Assembly: GCF_035917675.1 (NCBI RefSeq) | Contig: NZ_CP109104.1 | Span: 1,240,001 to 1,304,000 of the forward strand | Source: Streptomyces sp. NBC_01775 | GTDB taxonomy: Bacteria > Actinomycetota > Actinomycetes > Streptomycetales > Streptomycetaceae | Reading direction: 5' to 3' | Length of the DNA stretch: 64,000 nt | Part shown: in pieces, positions 49,531 to 59,057 of the stretch | Position numbering within the stretch: the first letter of the stretch is position 1 | Layout: each line of letters begins with the position of its first letter | The notes under the pieces: generated by a model | The model's input: only the letters and a program-made list of their open reading frames with translations | Told to the model about the DNA's origin: nothing | The model's database searches: none | Translations under genes and position numbers: made by a program

Positions 49531-50531
49531 TCGCCGGGGTCACTGTTGCCGGAGTGCTCGGATGCGGACGCCGCGATGGCGGCCAGCTCGGCGCCGGGGG
49601 CAACCGTGAGGGCGTGCATCCCGTAGAAGACCCGTCCGGTGACCGGGGTGCGAACCTTGTGCTCCTGGCCGTCGACCGGGTCGATGATGTGGCCGATGAC
49701 CTGGCTCGCCGTCACGTCGTCCCCGGCGGTGAATTCCGGGTACCACAGGCCGGTGGCCTCGGCGGCGACCGCTCCCGCCCAGACCCAGGCGTGAGCGGGA
49801 GCGGGCTCGTCCGGCGTGTCGCGTGGGTCGAGGACCCCGAGCCGGCGCAGCAGCGAATGAAGTCCGTCGACGAGGCGGCGGGCCGCGTCCTCGTCGCGCT
49901 CGCCCAGTTGGCCGGACTCGACGAGGACGGCCGGGATGCCGCGGCGGGCGGCAGCCGCGTGGCTGTTGCCGCCGTCGGCGTTCAGCCCGAGGACGACGTC
50001 CTCGATGCCGAGGGACCGGGCCATGTCGGCGGCTTTCGCGTCGAGGCCCGCATCCCCGGTCAGGCGGTACCCGACGAAGTCGCGCAGGGTTTCGTCGATG
50101 CCGCCGGAGTGGAGGTCGACGTAGGCGTCGGCGCCGTCGACGAGGTGGGCGAAGAGCCAGGCGGCCAGCCGCTCGGTGGGACGGCCGTCCGGGTCACCGG
50201 GGAAGACCCGGTTGATGTTCACCCCGTCGAGAGGGGAGGCGTCGACCCGTCCCTGGTACACGACCGGGGGGTTGGCGACCGGGCAGACGATGACCTGGCC
50301 ACGTACGTCGCCGGGCTCCAGCCGGGCCGCGAGCCGGGCTGCGGCGTCGATCCCGGTGAACTCACCGCCGTGCACACCGGCGGTGATGACGACGCGAGGA
50401 CCCGGACGGGCGCCGTTGACCAGGGTCAGCGGGATGTCCACGGTCAGGGTGCCGAGGTCCGCCGGGACGCTGCCGCGGGTCTTGCCGCCGGGCTCGGCGC
50501 TCAGGGAGCCGACGGAAAGGGTGCCGGTCAT
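49506..50531 (-). CDS. AspA/AstE-family zinc deacylase (M14-like), copy 2
   Basis: A 341-residue enzyme of the same family as the one at 42955 but clearly diverged. Zinc motif TAGVHGGEFTGID is near residue 50 and VDLHSGGIDE near 138. The Glu is in PAVLVESGQLGERDED near 199, and a C-terminal barrel region with PEFTAGDDVTASQ follows. It should also cleave an N-acyl amide. It lies 5 bp after the SolA-like gene. Two different deacylases in one cluster suggest a doubly acylated substrate or two related substrates. Confidence 0.83.
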   Translation of the reverse strand: MTGTLSVGSLSAEPGGKTRGSVPADLGTLTVDIPLTLVNGARPGPRVVITAGVHGGEFTGIDAAARLAARLEPGDVRGQVIVCPVANPPVVYQGRVDASPLDGVNINRVFPGDPDGRPTERLAAWLFAHLVDGADAYVDLHSGGIDETLRDFVGYRLTGDAGLDAKAADMARSLGIEDVVLGLNADGGNSHAAAARRGIPAVLVESGQLGERDEDAARRLVDGLHSLLRRLGVLDPRDTPDEPAPAHAWVWAGAVAAEATGLWYPEFTAGDDVTASQVIGHIIDPVDGQEHKVRTPVTGRVFYGMHALTVAPGAELAAIAASASEHSGNSDPGETADRAPA

Positions 50532-50536
50532 GGCCG

Positions 50537-51670
50537 TCAGGCCTCCGCTCGGTCGAGGGTGGAGAGGAAGTCGATGGGCTGCGGCGAGGCACCGTCCAGC
50601 GCGAGGTCGGCCGCGATGTCGCCGAAGGCGGGCGAGAGCTTGAAGCCGTGGCCGGAGAACCCGGCGAGCAGCACCACGTTGTCGGCCCCGGGCAGCGGGC
50701 CGACCAGCGGGCGGCTGCTTTCCGTGTAGCCCTCCATGTAGGCGGAGAGGCGGACCGGGTCGGGGTTCAGGTCAGGCATGTAGCGGCCGATGAGGTCGGT
50801 GAAGGCCTCCAGCTCCTCCGGCTGCACCGTCCGGTCCAGCTGGTTCGGGTCACCGGCCGGGCGGTGCAGGGCGCGGGACAGACCGAGCTTGACGGAGACG
50901 CCGTCCGGCGAGGGCAGGCCGTAGCAGTGGGTGGGGGCGGTACGGATGAACGCCGGGCGGTCCTCGCCGGACCAGGCGTCCGTGGTGGGCACGTACCAGG
51001 CGCTGATCAGCCGGCGGATGTCCACCTCCCACGGCAGGTCGGGCAGCAGGTCGTTCACCCAGGGGCCGACGGTGACGACGGCCGTGTCGAAGCACTCGCT
51101 GCCGGAGTCGGTGTGGATCTCGACGCCGTTCGCGACGGGGACGATCTCGCGGACCGTGGCGTAGCGGTGGATGCGCGCGCCCAGCTGCTCGGCGCGGCGG
51201 GCGGCGGTCTGGATCGTCAGCTCGGGGCGGATGAAGCCGGCACGGCGGTCGAGCACGGCCGAGTCGGCGTCCTCGATCCGGAACTGCGGCAAGCGCTCGG
51301 CGAGCGACGCGGCGTCGAGCACCTCGTGGTCGAGGCCGTGTTCGGCGATGGACTGGAGGACCGTGGCCATCTGGTGGTGATCGGCCGGACCCATCAGCAG
51401 GCAGCCGGTCAGGCGGCGCAGTTCGCGGCCGGTCTCCTGCTGGAGCTGCTCCCACAGGGCGTCGGCGTGCTTGAGCAGCGGCACGTACCGCGAATCCTCG
51501 AAGTGGGCGCTGCGGAAGATGCGGGTCTCGCCACCGGCCGCACCGCGGTCGTGGCCCGGGGCGTAGCGGTCGTAGCCGACGACCTCGACTCCGCGGGCGG
51601 CCAGGCGCCAGGCGGCCTGGCTGCCCATCGTTCCGACACCGACGACGGCGACGCGCTTGCTGGCAGACAC
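50537..51670 (-). CDS. FAD amine oxidase (SolA/monomeric sarcosine oxidase-like)
   Basis: A 377-residue flavoenzyme of the MSOX/N-methyltryptophan oxidase/fructosyl-amine oxidase family. FAD site VAVVGVGTMGSQAAWRLAAR is near residue 7 and GAAGGETRIFRSAHFED near 42. The C-terminal PLPGADNVVLLAGFSGHGFK is near 340. Such enzymes oxidise secondary amines (N-methyl or N-alkyl amino acids), releasing aldehyde and hydrogen peroxide. GTG at 51670 has GAAAGGA eight bases upstream; the longer reading runs into the promoter. It is the first gene of the catabolic operon, divergent from the IclR gene. Confidence 0.87.
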   Translation of the reverse strand: MSASKRVAVVGVGTMGSQAAWRLAARGVEVVGYDRYAPGHDRGAAGGETRIFRSAHFEDSRYVPLLKHADALWEQLQQETGRELRRLTGCLLMGPADHHQMATVLQSIAEHGLDHEVLDAASLAERLPQFRIEDADSAVLDRRAGFIRPELTIQTAARRAEQLGARIHRYATVREIVPVANGVEIHTDSGSECFDTAVVTVGPWVNDLLPDLPWEVDIRRLISAWYVPTTDAWSGEDRPAFIRTAPTHCYGLPSPDGVSVKLGLSRALHRPAGDPNQLDRTVQPEELEAFTDLIGRYMPDLNPDPVRLSAYMEGYTESSRPLVGPLPGADNVVLLAGFSGHGFKLSPAFGDIAADLALDGASPQPIDFLSTLDRAEA

Positions 51671-51800
51671 GAGAGGGGTCCTTTCGTCTCCGGGTGGGTG
51701 GATGCTGGGCGTCCGGCAGGCGGCTGTGTGGTTCCGGATGTCATGGCGGCCAGAGGCTGCCGACTCGGACTGGCCGGAGAGAGGTGAGAGGGCTTCAGGG

Positions 51801-51849
51801 CGCTTCTTCGGTGAAGCGTGTGCCACATTGTGGAACGCTGTGCTAGAAT
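51801..51849. promoter_or_regulatory. IclR operator/promoter region
   Basis: CCACATTGTGG (51823-51833) is a perfect 11-bp palindrome. GTGCCA (51820-51825) and TGGCAC (51851-51856) form wider arms. TAGAAT (51844-51849) is a good -10 hexamer for the iclR gene. A hairpin CGCTTC-N6-GAAGCG (51801-51818) lies on the operon side. The region can control both directions. Confidence 0.5.
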
Positions 51850-51930
51850 CTGGCACGAGAATGGCAGTGGCGCAGAGGGGAGTCAAGGGATGTCACGCAA
51901 GGAATCCGCAGACTTAACGGGGGAAATCAG

Positions 51931-52683
51931 ATGGAAATGAAGAGCGTGACCAGGTCGCTGCTGATACTGGAGGCGGTCGCACAGCATCAGCCGGTCACAG
52001 TGGGGGAACTGACGAAGCTCTTCGGACTCCCCAAGTCGACGGTGCAGCGCACGCTGGTGACCCTCAGCGAGGCCGGCTGGCTGCGGGCGAACCGGAAGGA
52101 CACCACGCGCTGGGAGATCGGCGCGCGCGTGCTCGCCGTCCGGCCGGCAGCGCTCCAGGGATCGAACCTGCTCGCGGCGGCCAGGGATCCCATGATCAAG
52201 CTGCGTGACGCGCTGAACGAGACCATCCACCTGTCGGTGCCGGACGCGTTGCAGGGCATGGTGGTCGTGGACCGGGTGGACTGTAGCCACGCGGTACGGA
52301 CGTATTACGGCATCGGCGACACTTCCCCGCTGCACGCCACCGCCACCGGGCGCGCCATCCTGGCGCACCTGCCGAAGGCGGACGTCGAGGAACTCATCGA
52401 GCGCGGGCTGGAACAGTTCAGCGAGGCCACCCCGACCGACGCCGACGTGCTGCGCGCCGAGCTGGAACGGGTGCGCGCCGACGGCTACTCGGTCAACAGG
52501 AACCAGTACCGGCCGGACGTGTGCGCCGTGGCCGCGCCGATCCTGGACGAGGACGCCACGCCGATCGCGTCCGTGGCCGTCTCCATGCCCGATTCGCGGT
52601 ACGACGCGGAACGGGTGCCCGAGCTGGGGCATCTGATCGCCGACACGGCCCAGGAGATCGCGATACGGCGCAACGGCGCGTAG
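51931..52683 (+). CDS. IclR family transcriptional regulator
   Basis: A 250-residue IclR regulator with an N-terminal winged helix (about residues 5-65: SLLILEAVAQHQPVTVGELT, LPKSTVQRTLVTL) and a C-terminal effector domain (about 80-245: LSVPDALQGMVVVDRVDC, HATATGRAILAHLP, GYSVNRNQYRPDVCAVAAPI). It is divergent from the catabolic operon and is its likely controller; the effector is probably the imported compound or an intermediate. GGGGGA lies six bases before the ATG. Confidence 0.92.
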   Translation: MEMKSVTRSLLILEAVAQHQPVTVGELTKLFGLPKSTVQRTLVTLSEAGWLRANRKDTTRWEIGARVLAVRPAALQGSNLLAAARDPMIKLRDALNETIHLSVPDALQGMVVVDRVDCSHAVRTYYGIGDTSPLHATATGRAILAHLPKADVEELIERGLEQFSEATPTDADVLRAELERVRADGYSVNRNQYRPDVCAVAAPILDEDATPIASVAVSMPDSRYDAERVPELGHLIADTAQEIAIRRNGA

Positions 52684-53030
52684 CAGCTGGGCCGGGTCGG
52701 CGCGGGCGCGAGGGCGCGGCGGCGCGAAGGCGCGGCGGCGCCGCGCCGCGCAGGAAGACGGGGGGCGAAAGCCCTCCCCGGTCCCGACCCGGCACCGACC
52801 TGCTGCCGCCCCTCCGCCTCTGTCCGGACGCCACCGGCAACAAGACCGCAGCCAACAAGACCGGCGCCGCGCGCCACGGCGGCCTGTCCCGCGAGGCCTT
52901 CTTCCGGTGGTGAGGCCGGCGGAAGCAGCTCGCCGCTCACCCGCGCAGCCCACGGTGACGGGCCCTGGAGCTGCGAAGATTCCGTGCCGTATGGTCGAAA
53001 CGACGGCCGTCGCCGAACCGAGGAGAGCTC
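52684..53030. other. GC-rich spacer between iclR and phosphatase genes
   Basis: No gene is seen. The first part (about 52700-52750) is a near-tandem GC-only repeat (units around GGCGCGGCGGC). The end carries a possible -10 TATGGT (52990) and the GAGGAGAG ribosome site of the phosphatase gene. Confidence 0.5.
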
Positions 53031-53825
53031 GTGAGCCAACAGTCCGCCGAACCGCAGCTGACCGGGGTGCGCAACTTCCGCGACGTGGGCGGTCTGCCCA
53101 CCGTGGACGGGCGGCGGGTGCGCCAGGGCGTGCTCTTCCGCAGCGGTCACCTCGCGCACGCGACGGACGAGGACACGGCCTTCCTCGGCGGCCTGGGCCT
53201 GCACACGGTCTTCGACTTCCGCAACGAGGCCGACCAGGCGCTGGAGGGCCCCGACGTCGCCCTGCCGGGTGTGCGGAACCTCAACATCCCGCTGACGGAC
53301 CCGGCCGAGGGCGTGGAGTTCTGGCGGATGGTGCGGGACGGCGAGCTGGACCAGCTCCGCGCGATCCTGGGCGACGGGCTGGCCGCCGCGCGGATGACCG
53401 GCTCCTACCGCACGATGATCTCCTCCCGCACCGCCGAGCACAGCCGGATCCTGCACGCGCTGGCCGAGGACAGCGTGCCGGCGCTGATGCACTGCGCCGC
53501 CGGCAAGGACCGGGCAGGTCTTTCGATAGCCATCACGCTGCTGGCCCTGGGGGTGGAGCGGGGCCCGATCGAGGCCGACTATCTGGAGTCGAACTCCCCG
53601 CACCGCCGGTACCGGGTGCGCCGCAGCGAGAAGTCCAGCGCCGGGATGTCGCCCGAGGTCATGGAGCTGCTGGCACCGCTCTTCGACGCGCGGGCCGCCT
53701 ACCTGCACGCGGCGTTCACCACCATCGACGAGACCTGGGGCGATGTGGACACCTACCTCGCCAAGGGGCTCAAGATCTCGGCGGAGACCCGGGCCCGCCT
53801 CCAGTCCCGGCTCCTGGAGGACTGA
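53031..53825 (+). CDS. Tyrosine-protein phosphatase (PtpB-like)
   Basis: A 264-residue phosphatase of the bacterial Tyr/Ser phosphatase (MptpB) group. The P loop HCAAGKDRAGLS near residue 154 has the catalytic Cys and the family form HCxxGKDR. NFRDVGGLPTVDGRRVRQG near 15 and LFRSGHLA are also typical. It removes phosphate from tyrosine, possibly serine or phosphoinositides. GTG at 53031 follows GAGGAGAG. It is convergent with the aminotransferase gene of the hopanoid cluster and seems unrelated to both neighbours. Confidence 0.88.
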   Translation: MSQQSAEPQLTGVRNFRDVGGLPTVDGRRVRQGVLFRSGHLAHATDEDTAFLGGLGLHTVFDFRNEADQALEGPDVALPGVRNLNIPLTDPAEGVEFWRMVRDGELDQLRAILGDGLAAARMTGSYRTMISSRTAEHSRILHALAEDSVPALMHCAAGKDRAGLSIAITLLALGVERGPIEADYLESNSPHRRYRVRRSEKSSAGMSPEVMELLAPLFDARAAYLHAAFTTIDETWGDVDTYLAKGLKISAETRARLQSRLLED

Positions 53826-53835
53826 CCTGACGGGC

Positions 53836-53863
53836 GGGCCGGAAGGGCTGCCCCTCCCGGCCC
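53836..53863. terminator. Hairpin between convergent genes
   Basis: GGGCCGG (53836-53842) and CCGGCCC (53857-53863) pair, with further pairing of AGGG and CCCT inside. It lies between the phosphatase and aminotransferase stops and could serve both strands. Confidence 0.5.
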
Positions 53864-53929
53864 CCTGCCCTCAGCTCCCGGCCCGGCACCGGCTCTTGGC
53901 TCGGCACCGGCTCCCCGCTCCCGGCCCGC

Positions 53930-55321
53930 TCAGCGGTTGGCGACCGCCTGCTTGACGAGGGTGCGGCCGAAGTCCCACATGAGGCCGCCGCCGTTGTGTG
54001 CGTCGTCCATGACCTGGGTGAAGGCGTCCACGAAGCGTTCGACCTCGGCCTCGCCCACCACCAGCGGCGGGATCAGCTTGATGACCTCCAGGTGGTCGCC
54101 CGAGACTTGCGTGAGGATCCGGTGCTTCTGGAGCAGCGGGGCCACCACCAGCTGCGCGAACAGGCCCTTGCGTGCGGCCTGGAGCATCGCCCAGCGGCTC
54201 CGCAGCCCCAGCGACCGGGGCTTGCCGAACTCGATGCCGATCATCAGCCCCCGGCCACGCACCTCGTGCAGCAGCTCGTACTTGTCCACGAGCGCCGCGA
54301 GCCGGGTGCGCAGCAGATCGCCGGTGCGGCGGGCGTTCTCGGTGATCCGCTCGTCGTCCATGACGGCGAGCGTGGCCAGGCCCGCGGCCATGGCCTGCGC
54401 GTTGGAGCCGAAGCTGGCGGAGTGGACGAGCACCCGGTCCATCGAGGAGTAGACCTTCTTGAAGATCCATTCCTTGCCCAGCGTCGCGCCGACCGGGATA
54501 TAGCCGCCCGACAGCGACTTGGCGACGCACACCAGATCCGGGGCGGCGTCCGGACCCTCCAGATCGTGCTGGTAGGCGAAGAAGTCGCCGGTGCGGCCGA
54601 GCCCGGTCTGCACCTCGTCGGCGATCAGCAGCGCCCCGTGCTTGTGCAGCAGCTCCCGCGCCGCGCCCAGATAGCCGGGCGGCGCCTCGTGAACGCCCTT
54701 GCCCTGGATGGGCTCCACGACCAGCGCGGCCACATCGCCCGCCTTCAACTCCCGCTTCAGCGCGTCCAGGTCGCCCAGCTCTACGGGGGTGTCCGGCAGC
54801 AGCGGCGCGAAGCCGTCGCGGAAGCCGTCCTCGCCGTTGACGGACAGCGAGCCGGTGGTCAGCCCGTGGAAGGCGTGGGCGCAGTACAGGACGCGGGGTC
54901 TGCCGGTGGCGTAGCGGGCGAACTTCAGCGCGGTCTCGACGGCCTCGGTGCCGCTGTTGCCGAAGAAGACGCGCTCCAGTCCCGGCGCGTACGACAGCAG
55001 CCGCTCGGCCAGCAGTCCGGGCAGCGGCTGGCAGTCGAAGCGGGTCAGGTCGGCGAGCTGCGCGTCCAGCACGTCGTGCAGTGCCTGCCGTACGACGGGG
55101 TGGTGACGGCCCAGGCCCATGACGCCGAAGCCGGCGAGCATGTCGAGGTAGTCCTTGCCCTCGTCGTCGTAGAAGTACGCGCCCTCGGCCCGCTCGTAGA
55201 CCCGGTCGAAGCCGATGGTGTGCAGCATCCGCGGCAGTTGGTGGTTGAGATACCGCGTATGCAGCTCATAGCGCTCGCCGCCTCGTTCGGCAAGCAGCTT
55301 CGTCAGGTCGAAGCCGGTCAC
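53930..55321 (-). CDS. hpnO: Class III aminotransferase of the hopanoid cluster (HpnO-like)
   Basis: A 463-residue PLP aminotransferase. The PLP Lys is in [18 protein letters not shown] near residue 264, the Asp in [13 protein letters not shown] near 234 and the [15 protein letters not shown] segment near 145. It is the last gene of the hopanoid operon and starts with GTG in a GTGA overlap with dxs. In S. coelicolor an aminotransferase at this position is linked to making aminobacteriohopanetriol from ribosylhopane. The assignment rests mainly on position; the family itself is broad. Confidence 0.8.
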   Translation of the reverse strand: MTGFDLTKLLAERGGERYELHTRYLNHQLPRMLHTIGFDRVYERAEGAYFYDDEGKDYLDMLAGFGVMGLGRHHPVVRQALHDVLDAQLADLTRFDCQPLPGLLAERLLSYAPGLERVFFGNSGTEAVETALKFARYATGRPRVLYCAHAFHGLTTGSLSVNGEDGFRDGFAPLLPDTPVELGDLDALKRELKAGDVAALVVEPIQGKGVHEAPPGYLGAARELLHKHGALLIADEVQTGLGRTGDFFAYQHDLEGPDAAPDLVCVAKSLSGGYIPVGATLGKEWIFKKVYSSMDRVLVHSASFGSNAQAMAAGLATLAVMDDERITENARRTGDLLRTRLAALVDKYELLHEVRGRGLMIGIEFGKPRSLGLRSRWAMLQAARKGLFAQLVVAPLLQKHRILTQVSGDHLEVIKLIPPLVVGEAEVERFVDAFTQVMDDAHNGGGLMWDFGRTLVKQAVANR

Positions 55322-57282
55322 GCCATGCTCCCTTCACTCGTACGGGCAGGAACGCCGGTACGGGCCCGGCCCGTCTCCGCCTCCCAGCGCTCCCGCCTGG
55401 CCCGATCCCGCTCCTGGGCGCGTGTCAGCTCCTCCGCCGCGCGGGCCGCGATCTCGACGGGGGTCAGCCCCAGCTCGGCCAGCAGCTCCTCGCGCTTGGC
55501 GTGCGGCAAGAAGCGCTGCGGCAGCCCTATGGAGCACAGCGGCACATCGGCACCCGCGTCCCGCAGTGCCTCGGCGACGGCGGAGCCGACGCCGCCGGTG
55601 CGCCCGTTGTCCTCGACGACGGCCACGGCCCGGTGCCGCTCGGCCATCGGCACCAGCTCGGGGTCGACCGGCTTGACCCAGCGCGGGTCCACGACGGTCG
55701 CGCCGATGCCCCGCTCCGCCAGCAGCGCCGCCGCCTCCAGACAGGCGGGCACCATCGCGCCCACGGCGACCAGCAGGACATCCTCGCCGTCGCCCTCCCT
55801 GAGCACATCCACGCCACCTACGCGGCGCAGCGCCTCGATGGGCTCGCCCACGCTCGCCTTGGGCAGCCGCAGCACCGTCGGCGCGTCGTCCACCGCCACG
55901 GCTTCCCTCAGCTCCTCACGCAGCCGCTCGGCGTCCCTGGGAGCGGCCAGCCGCAGCCCCGGGACGACCTGGAGGATGGACAGGTCCCACATGCCGTGGT
56001 GCGAGGCGCCGTCGGGCCCGGTGACCCCCGCCCTGTCCAGCACGAACGTGACGCCGCAGCGGTGCAGCGCGACGTCCATGAGCAGCTGGTCGAAGGCGCG
56101 GCCGAGGAAGGTGGCATAGACGGCGACGACGGGGTGCAGCCCGCCGGTGGCCATCCCGGCAGCCGAGGTGGTGGCGTGCTGCTCGGCGATCCCGACGTCG
56201 AAGACCCGGTCGGGGTAGGCCTCGGCGAAGCCGGCGAGGCCCACCGGGTGCAGCATGGCGGCAGTGACGCCGACGACGTCGGGCCGCTCAGCCCCCAGGT
56301 GCACCATCTCCTCGCCGAAGACCGAGGTCCACGACCGCCCCTTCGACTGCTCGACGGGCTCGCCGTTGGCGGGGTCCATCCGGTTGACGGTGTGGAAGTG
56401 GTCGGTCTCGTCGGCGAGCGCGGGCTCGTAGCCGCGGCCCTTCTCGGTGAGGCAGTGCACCAGCACGGGCCCGCCGAACCGTTTGGCCCTGCGCAGCGCC
56501 GACTCGACGGCGGCGATGTCGTGGCCGTCGATGGGGCCGACGTACTTCAGGCCGAGGTCCTCGAACATGCCCTGCGGCGCGAAGGCGTCCTTGAAGCCCT
56601 TCTTGGCGCCGTGCAGGGAGTCGTACAGCGGCCTGCCCACCACCGGGGTGTGCTGGAGGACGCCCTTGCCCCAGGCGAGCACCCGTTCGTACTCGTTGGT
56701 GGTGCGCAAGGTGGCCAGGTGGTTGGCGAGGCCGCCGATGGTGGGCGAGTAGGAGCGCTCGTTGTCGTTGACGACGATCACCAGCGGACGGTCCTTGGCC
56801 GCGGCGATGTTGTTCAACGCCTCCCAGGCCATACCACCGGTCAGCGCCCCGTCACCGATGACCGCCACCACATGGTCCCCGGCACCGCGCACCTCGTTGG
56901 CCTTGGCCAGACCGTCCGCCCAGCCCAGCACCGTGGAAGCGTGCGAGTTCTCGATCACATCGTGCTCCGACTCCGCACGCGAGGGATAACCCGACAACCC
57001 GCCCCTCGCCCGCAGCTTGGAGAAGTCCCGCCGCCCCGTCAGCAGCTTGTGAACGTAGGACTGGTGCCCGGTGTCCCACAGGATGCGATCGGCCGGCGAC
57101 TCGAAAACCCGGTGCAGGGCGATCGTCAGCTCCACCACCCCCAGATTCGGGCCCAGATGGCCGCCGGTGCGGGACACCGCGTGGATCAGGAACTGCCGGA
57201 TCTCCTCGGCGAGTTCCTCCAGAATTTCCTCTGACAGCGCGTCCAGATCGCGCGGCCCGTTGATGGACTCCAGCAAGGACAT
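55318..57282 (-). CDS. dxs: 1-deoxy-D-xylulose-5-phosphate synthase
   Basis: A 654-residue thiamine-diphosphate enzyme joining pyruvate and glyceraldehyde-3-phosphate, the first step of the MEP isoprenoid route. ThDP/Mg site [16 protein letters not shown] is near residue 143 and [14 protein letters not shown] near 172; [12 protein letters not shown] is near 42 and [14 protein letters not shown] near 363. The transketolase C-terminal domain is complete. As part of the hopanoid operon it would boost precursor supply for squalene. Its stop overlaps the next GTG by 4 nt. Only 67 bp separate it from hpnH, where S. coelicolor has ispG. Confidence 0.94.
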   Translation of the reverse strand: MSLLESINGPRDLDALSEEILEELAEEIRQFLIHAVSRTGGHLGPNLGVVELTIALHRVFESPADRILWDTGHQSYVHKLLTGRRDFSKLRARGGLSGYPSRAESEHDVIENSHASTVLGWADGLAKANEVRGAGDHVVAVIGDGALTGGMAWEALNNIAAAKDRPLVIVVNDNERSYSPTIGGLANHLATLRTTNEYERVLAWGKGVLQHTPVVGRPLYDSLHGAKKGFKDAFAPQGMFEDLGLKYVGPIDGHDIAAVESALRRAKRFGGPVLVHCLTEKGRGYEPALADETDHFHTVNRMDPANGEPVEQSKGRSWTSVFGEEMVHLGAERPDVVGVTAAMLHPVGLAGFAEAYPDRVFDVGIAEQHATTSAAGMATGGLHPVVAVYATFLGRAFDQLLMDVALHRCGVTFVLDRAGVTGPDGASHHGMWDLSILQVVPGLRLAAPRDAERLREELREAVAVDDAPTVLRLPKASVGEPIEALRRVGGVDVLREGDGEDVLLVAVGAMVPACLEAAALLAERGIGATVVDPRWVKPVDPELVPMAERHRAVAVVEDNGRTGGVGSAVAEALRDAGADVPLCSIGLPQRFLPHAKREELLAELGLTPVEIAARAAEELTRAQERDRARRERWEAETGRARTGVPARTSEGSMA

Positions 57283-57349
57283 GGTCGGCCCCCCTGCTCT
57301 CCGAATGGTCCGGTGGTCCGGTCGTGGCGGTGAGCGGTGAGCGGTGGGA

Positions 57350-58381
57350 CTACCCGCTCACCTTGCTGCCGCCCCCCGCGGTCTCCCGCGCCGCGCGCAG
57401 GGACTCCTTGAGAGAGCCCATGGTGGCCAGGACGGCGGTGGGCTCGTAGCCGCAGTGCGCCATGCAGTTGGCACAGCGCGGGTCCTTGCCGCGTCCGTAC
57501 TTGCTCCAGTCGGTGTCGTCGATCAGCTCCCGGTAGGTGGGCACATAACCGTCGCTCATCAGGTAGCAGGGCCGCTGCCAGCCGAAGAGGGAGTAGTTGG
57601 GAATGGCCCACGCCGTGCAGTCGAAGTCCGCCTTGCCCTCCAGGAAGTCGAGGAAGAGCGGGCTGTGGTTGAGCCGCCAGCGGGCCCGGTTGCCGCCTGC
57701 GAACGCCTTCTTGAACAGCTCCCTGGTCTGCTCGACGCCCAGGAAGTGCTCCTGGTCGGGCGCCTTTTCATAGGCGTAGGCGGGCGAGATCATCATCTCG
57801 TCCACCTTCAGCTCGTCGTTGAGGAAGTTGAGCACCTCGATGATGGTCTGGGGCGTATCGGTGTTGAAGAAGGTGGAGTTGGTGGTGACGCGGAATCCGC
57901 GCCGCTTGGCCTCCTTCATCGCCTCCACCGCCTCGTCGAAGACGCCTTCCTTGGCAACGGATTCGTCGTGCCGCTCACGCAGCCCGTCGATATGCACGGC
58001 GAACGCAAAATATGGAGAGGGCTTGAACTGGTCCATCTTCTTGCGCAGCAGCATGGCATTGGTGCAGAGGAAGACATATTTGCGCTTGGCCACGAGCTGC
58101 CGCACGATCTCCCCGATCTGGGGGTGCATCAGCGGCTCACCGCCGGCGATGGAGACCATGGGCGCACCGGATTCCAGCACGGCACCGACGGCCTGTGCCA
58201 CCGGCATCCGCTGCTTGAGCACCCCGGCAGGGTGTTGGATCTTTCCGCAGCCCTCGCACTTCAGGTTGCAGGCGAAGAGGGGCTCCAGCTCGACGATCAG
58301 CGGGAACTTCTCACGCTTGCGGAGCTTCTGCTGAAAGAGATAGGTGCCGATACGTACGGTCTGTCGAAGCGGCATGGCCAT
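57350..58381 (-). CDS. hpnH: Adenosyl-hopene transferase HpnH (radical SAM)
   Basis: A 343-residue radical SAM protein that adds a 5'-deoxyadenosyl group to hopene, giving the C35 adenosylhopene/hopane side chain. The 4Fe-4S Cys motif CNLKCEGC (CxxxCxxC) is near residue 38, [13 protein letters not shown] near 81 and a C-terminal Cys set ([15 protein letters not shown]) near 305. Start at MAMPLRQ is set by GGAGGTGAG six bases upstream; an earlier reading lies in hpnG. It follows hpnG by 7 bp. Confidence 0.93.
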   Translation of the reverse strand: MAMPLRQTVRIGTYLFQQKLRKREKFPLIVELEPLFACNLKCEGCGKIQHPAGVLKQRMPVAQAVGAVLESGAPMVSIAGGEPLMHPQIGEIVRQLVAKRKYVFLCTNAMLLRKKMDQFKPSPYFAFAVHIDGLRERHDESVAKEGVFDEAVEAMKEAKRRGFRVTTNSTFFNTDTPQTIIEVLNFLNDELKVDEMMISPAYAYEKAPDQEHFLGVEQTRELFKKAFAGGNRARWRLNHSPLFLDFLEGKADFDCTAWAIPNYSLFGWQRPCYLMSDGYVPTYRELIDDTDWSKYGRGKDPRCANCMAHCGYEPTAVLATMGSLKESLRAARETAGGGSKVSG

Positions 58382-58388
58382 TTCTGGC

Positions 58389-59057
58389 TCACCTCCAGGG
58401 GAGCAGCAGGGATCGGTGCCATTCAAGGAATGCGGGCAGGACACCGCGAAGGACGCGGAATGCCGATATTCCACCCCGCAGTGTCCCGACGCGGATCAGT
58501 TCATGTCCCGGAGCGTCCACCACCACCCGTACGGCCGCAACCGGGCGTCGTGCCGTGCCCGAGGCGGCGGCGCCCAAGGTGGCGGCGGATTCCATGTCGG
58601 CGGCGATGGCTCCGGTGCTGTGCAGCGCGGCTCTCTCGGCGCCGCGCACGACGTGGTCGCTGCCGGCCAGGGGCCCCGTATGGACGGTGCCGTACGGCGC
58701 GAGGGCCGCGGCCAGCAGCTCGGTGCCGGTGCAGGGCGTGTGCCCGGAGGCGTCGCGGGTCTCGTCGGCGACCACGAGGTCACCGGGGCGCATGCCGGAG
58801 GCGAGCCCGGCGCAGAATCCGGTGGCCAGCACAGCGGTGCCGCCCCGCACCGCCTCGCCCTCAAGTGCGCCGGTGACGGCGCGCCGGGCGGCCTGGGGGC
58901 CCATGCCGCTGCGCAGCAGCCGCACGTGTCCGGTGCCGCCGTGGCCGTCGCCGCCCGGCGCCGGACCCGGTCGGCCCAGGCCGCGGCGCAGCGCGAGGTG
59001 CTCGATACCGAGCGCGCAGGCGATCAGCAGCGGTCCTGGGGCTCCCGGGCCCTCCAT
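58389..59057 (-). CDS. hpnG: Hopanoid nucleoside phosphorylase-like HpnG
   Basis: A 222-residue phosphorylase-family protein that removes adenine from adenosylhopane to give ribosylhopane. It shows the nucleoside phosphorylase marks ATGFCAGLASGMRPGDLVVA near residue 78 and AADMESAATLGAA near 147. Its ATG shares one base with the shc stop (TGATG), so translation is coupled. A stretch of Gly/Pro near residues 30-42 is poorly conserved. Confidence 0.9.
   Translation of the reverse strand: MEGPGAPGPLLIACALGIEHLALRRGLGRPGPAPGGDGHGGTGHVRLLRSGMGPQAARRAVTGALEGEAVRGGTAVLATGFCAGLASGMRPGDLVVADETRDASGHTPCTGTELLAAALAPYGTVHTGPLAGSDHVVRGAERAALHSTGAIAADMESAATLGAAASGTARRPVAAVRVVVDAPGHELIRVGTLRGGISAFRVLRGVLPAFLEWHRSLLLPWR

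Noticed and set aside
37019..51670. Standard putrescine (Puu) pathway
   Set aside because: PuuB- and PuuC-like proteins are present but the gamma-glutamylputrescine synthetase and hydrolase are missing, while two deacylases have no place in that route.
52485..53708. 407-residue minus-strand frame across the iclR/phosphatase spacer
   Set aside because: It is antisense to two clear genes and runs through a GC-only repeat; no domain.
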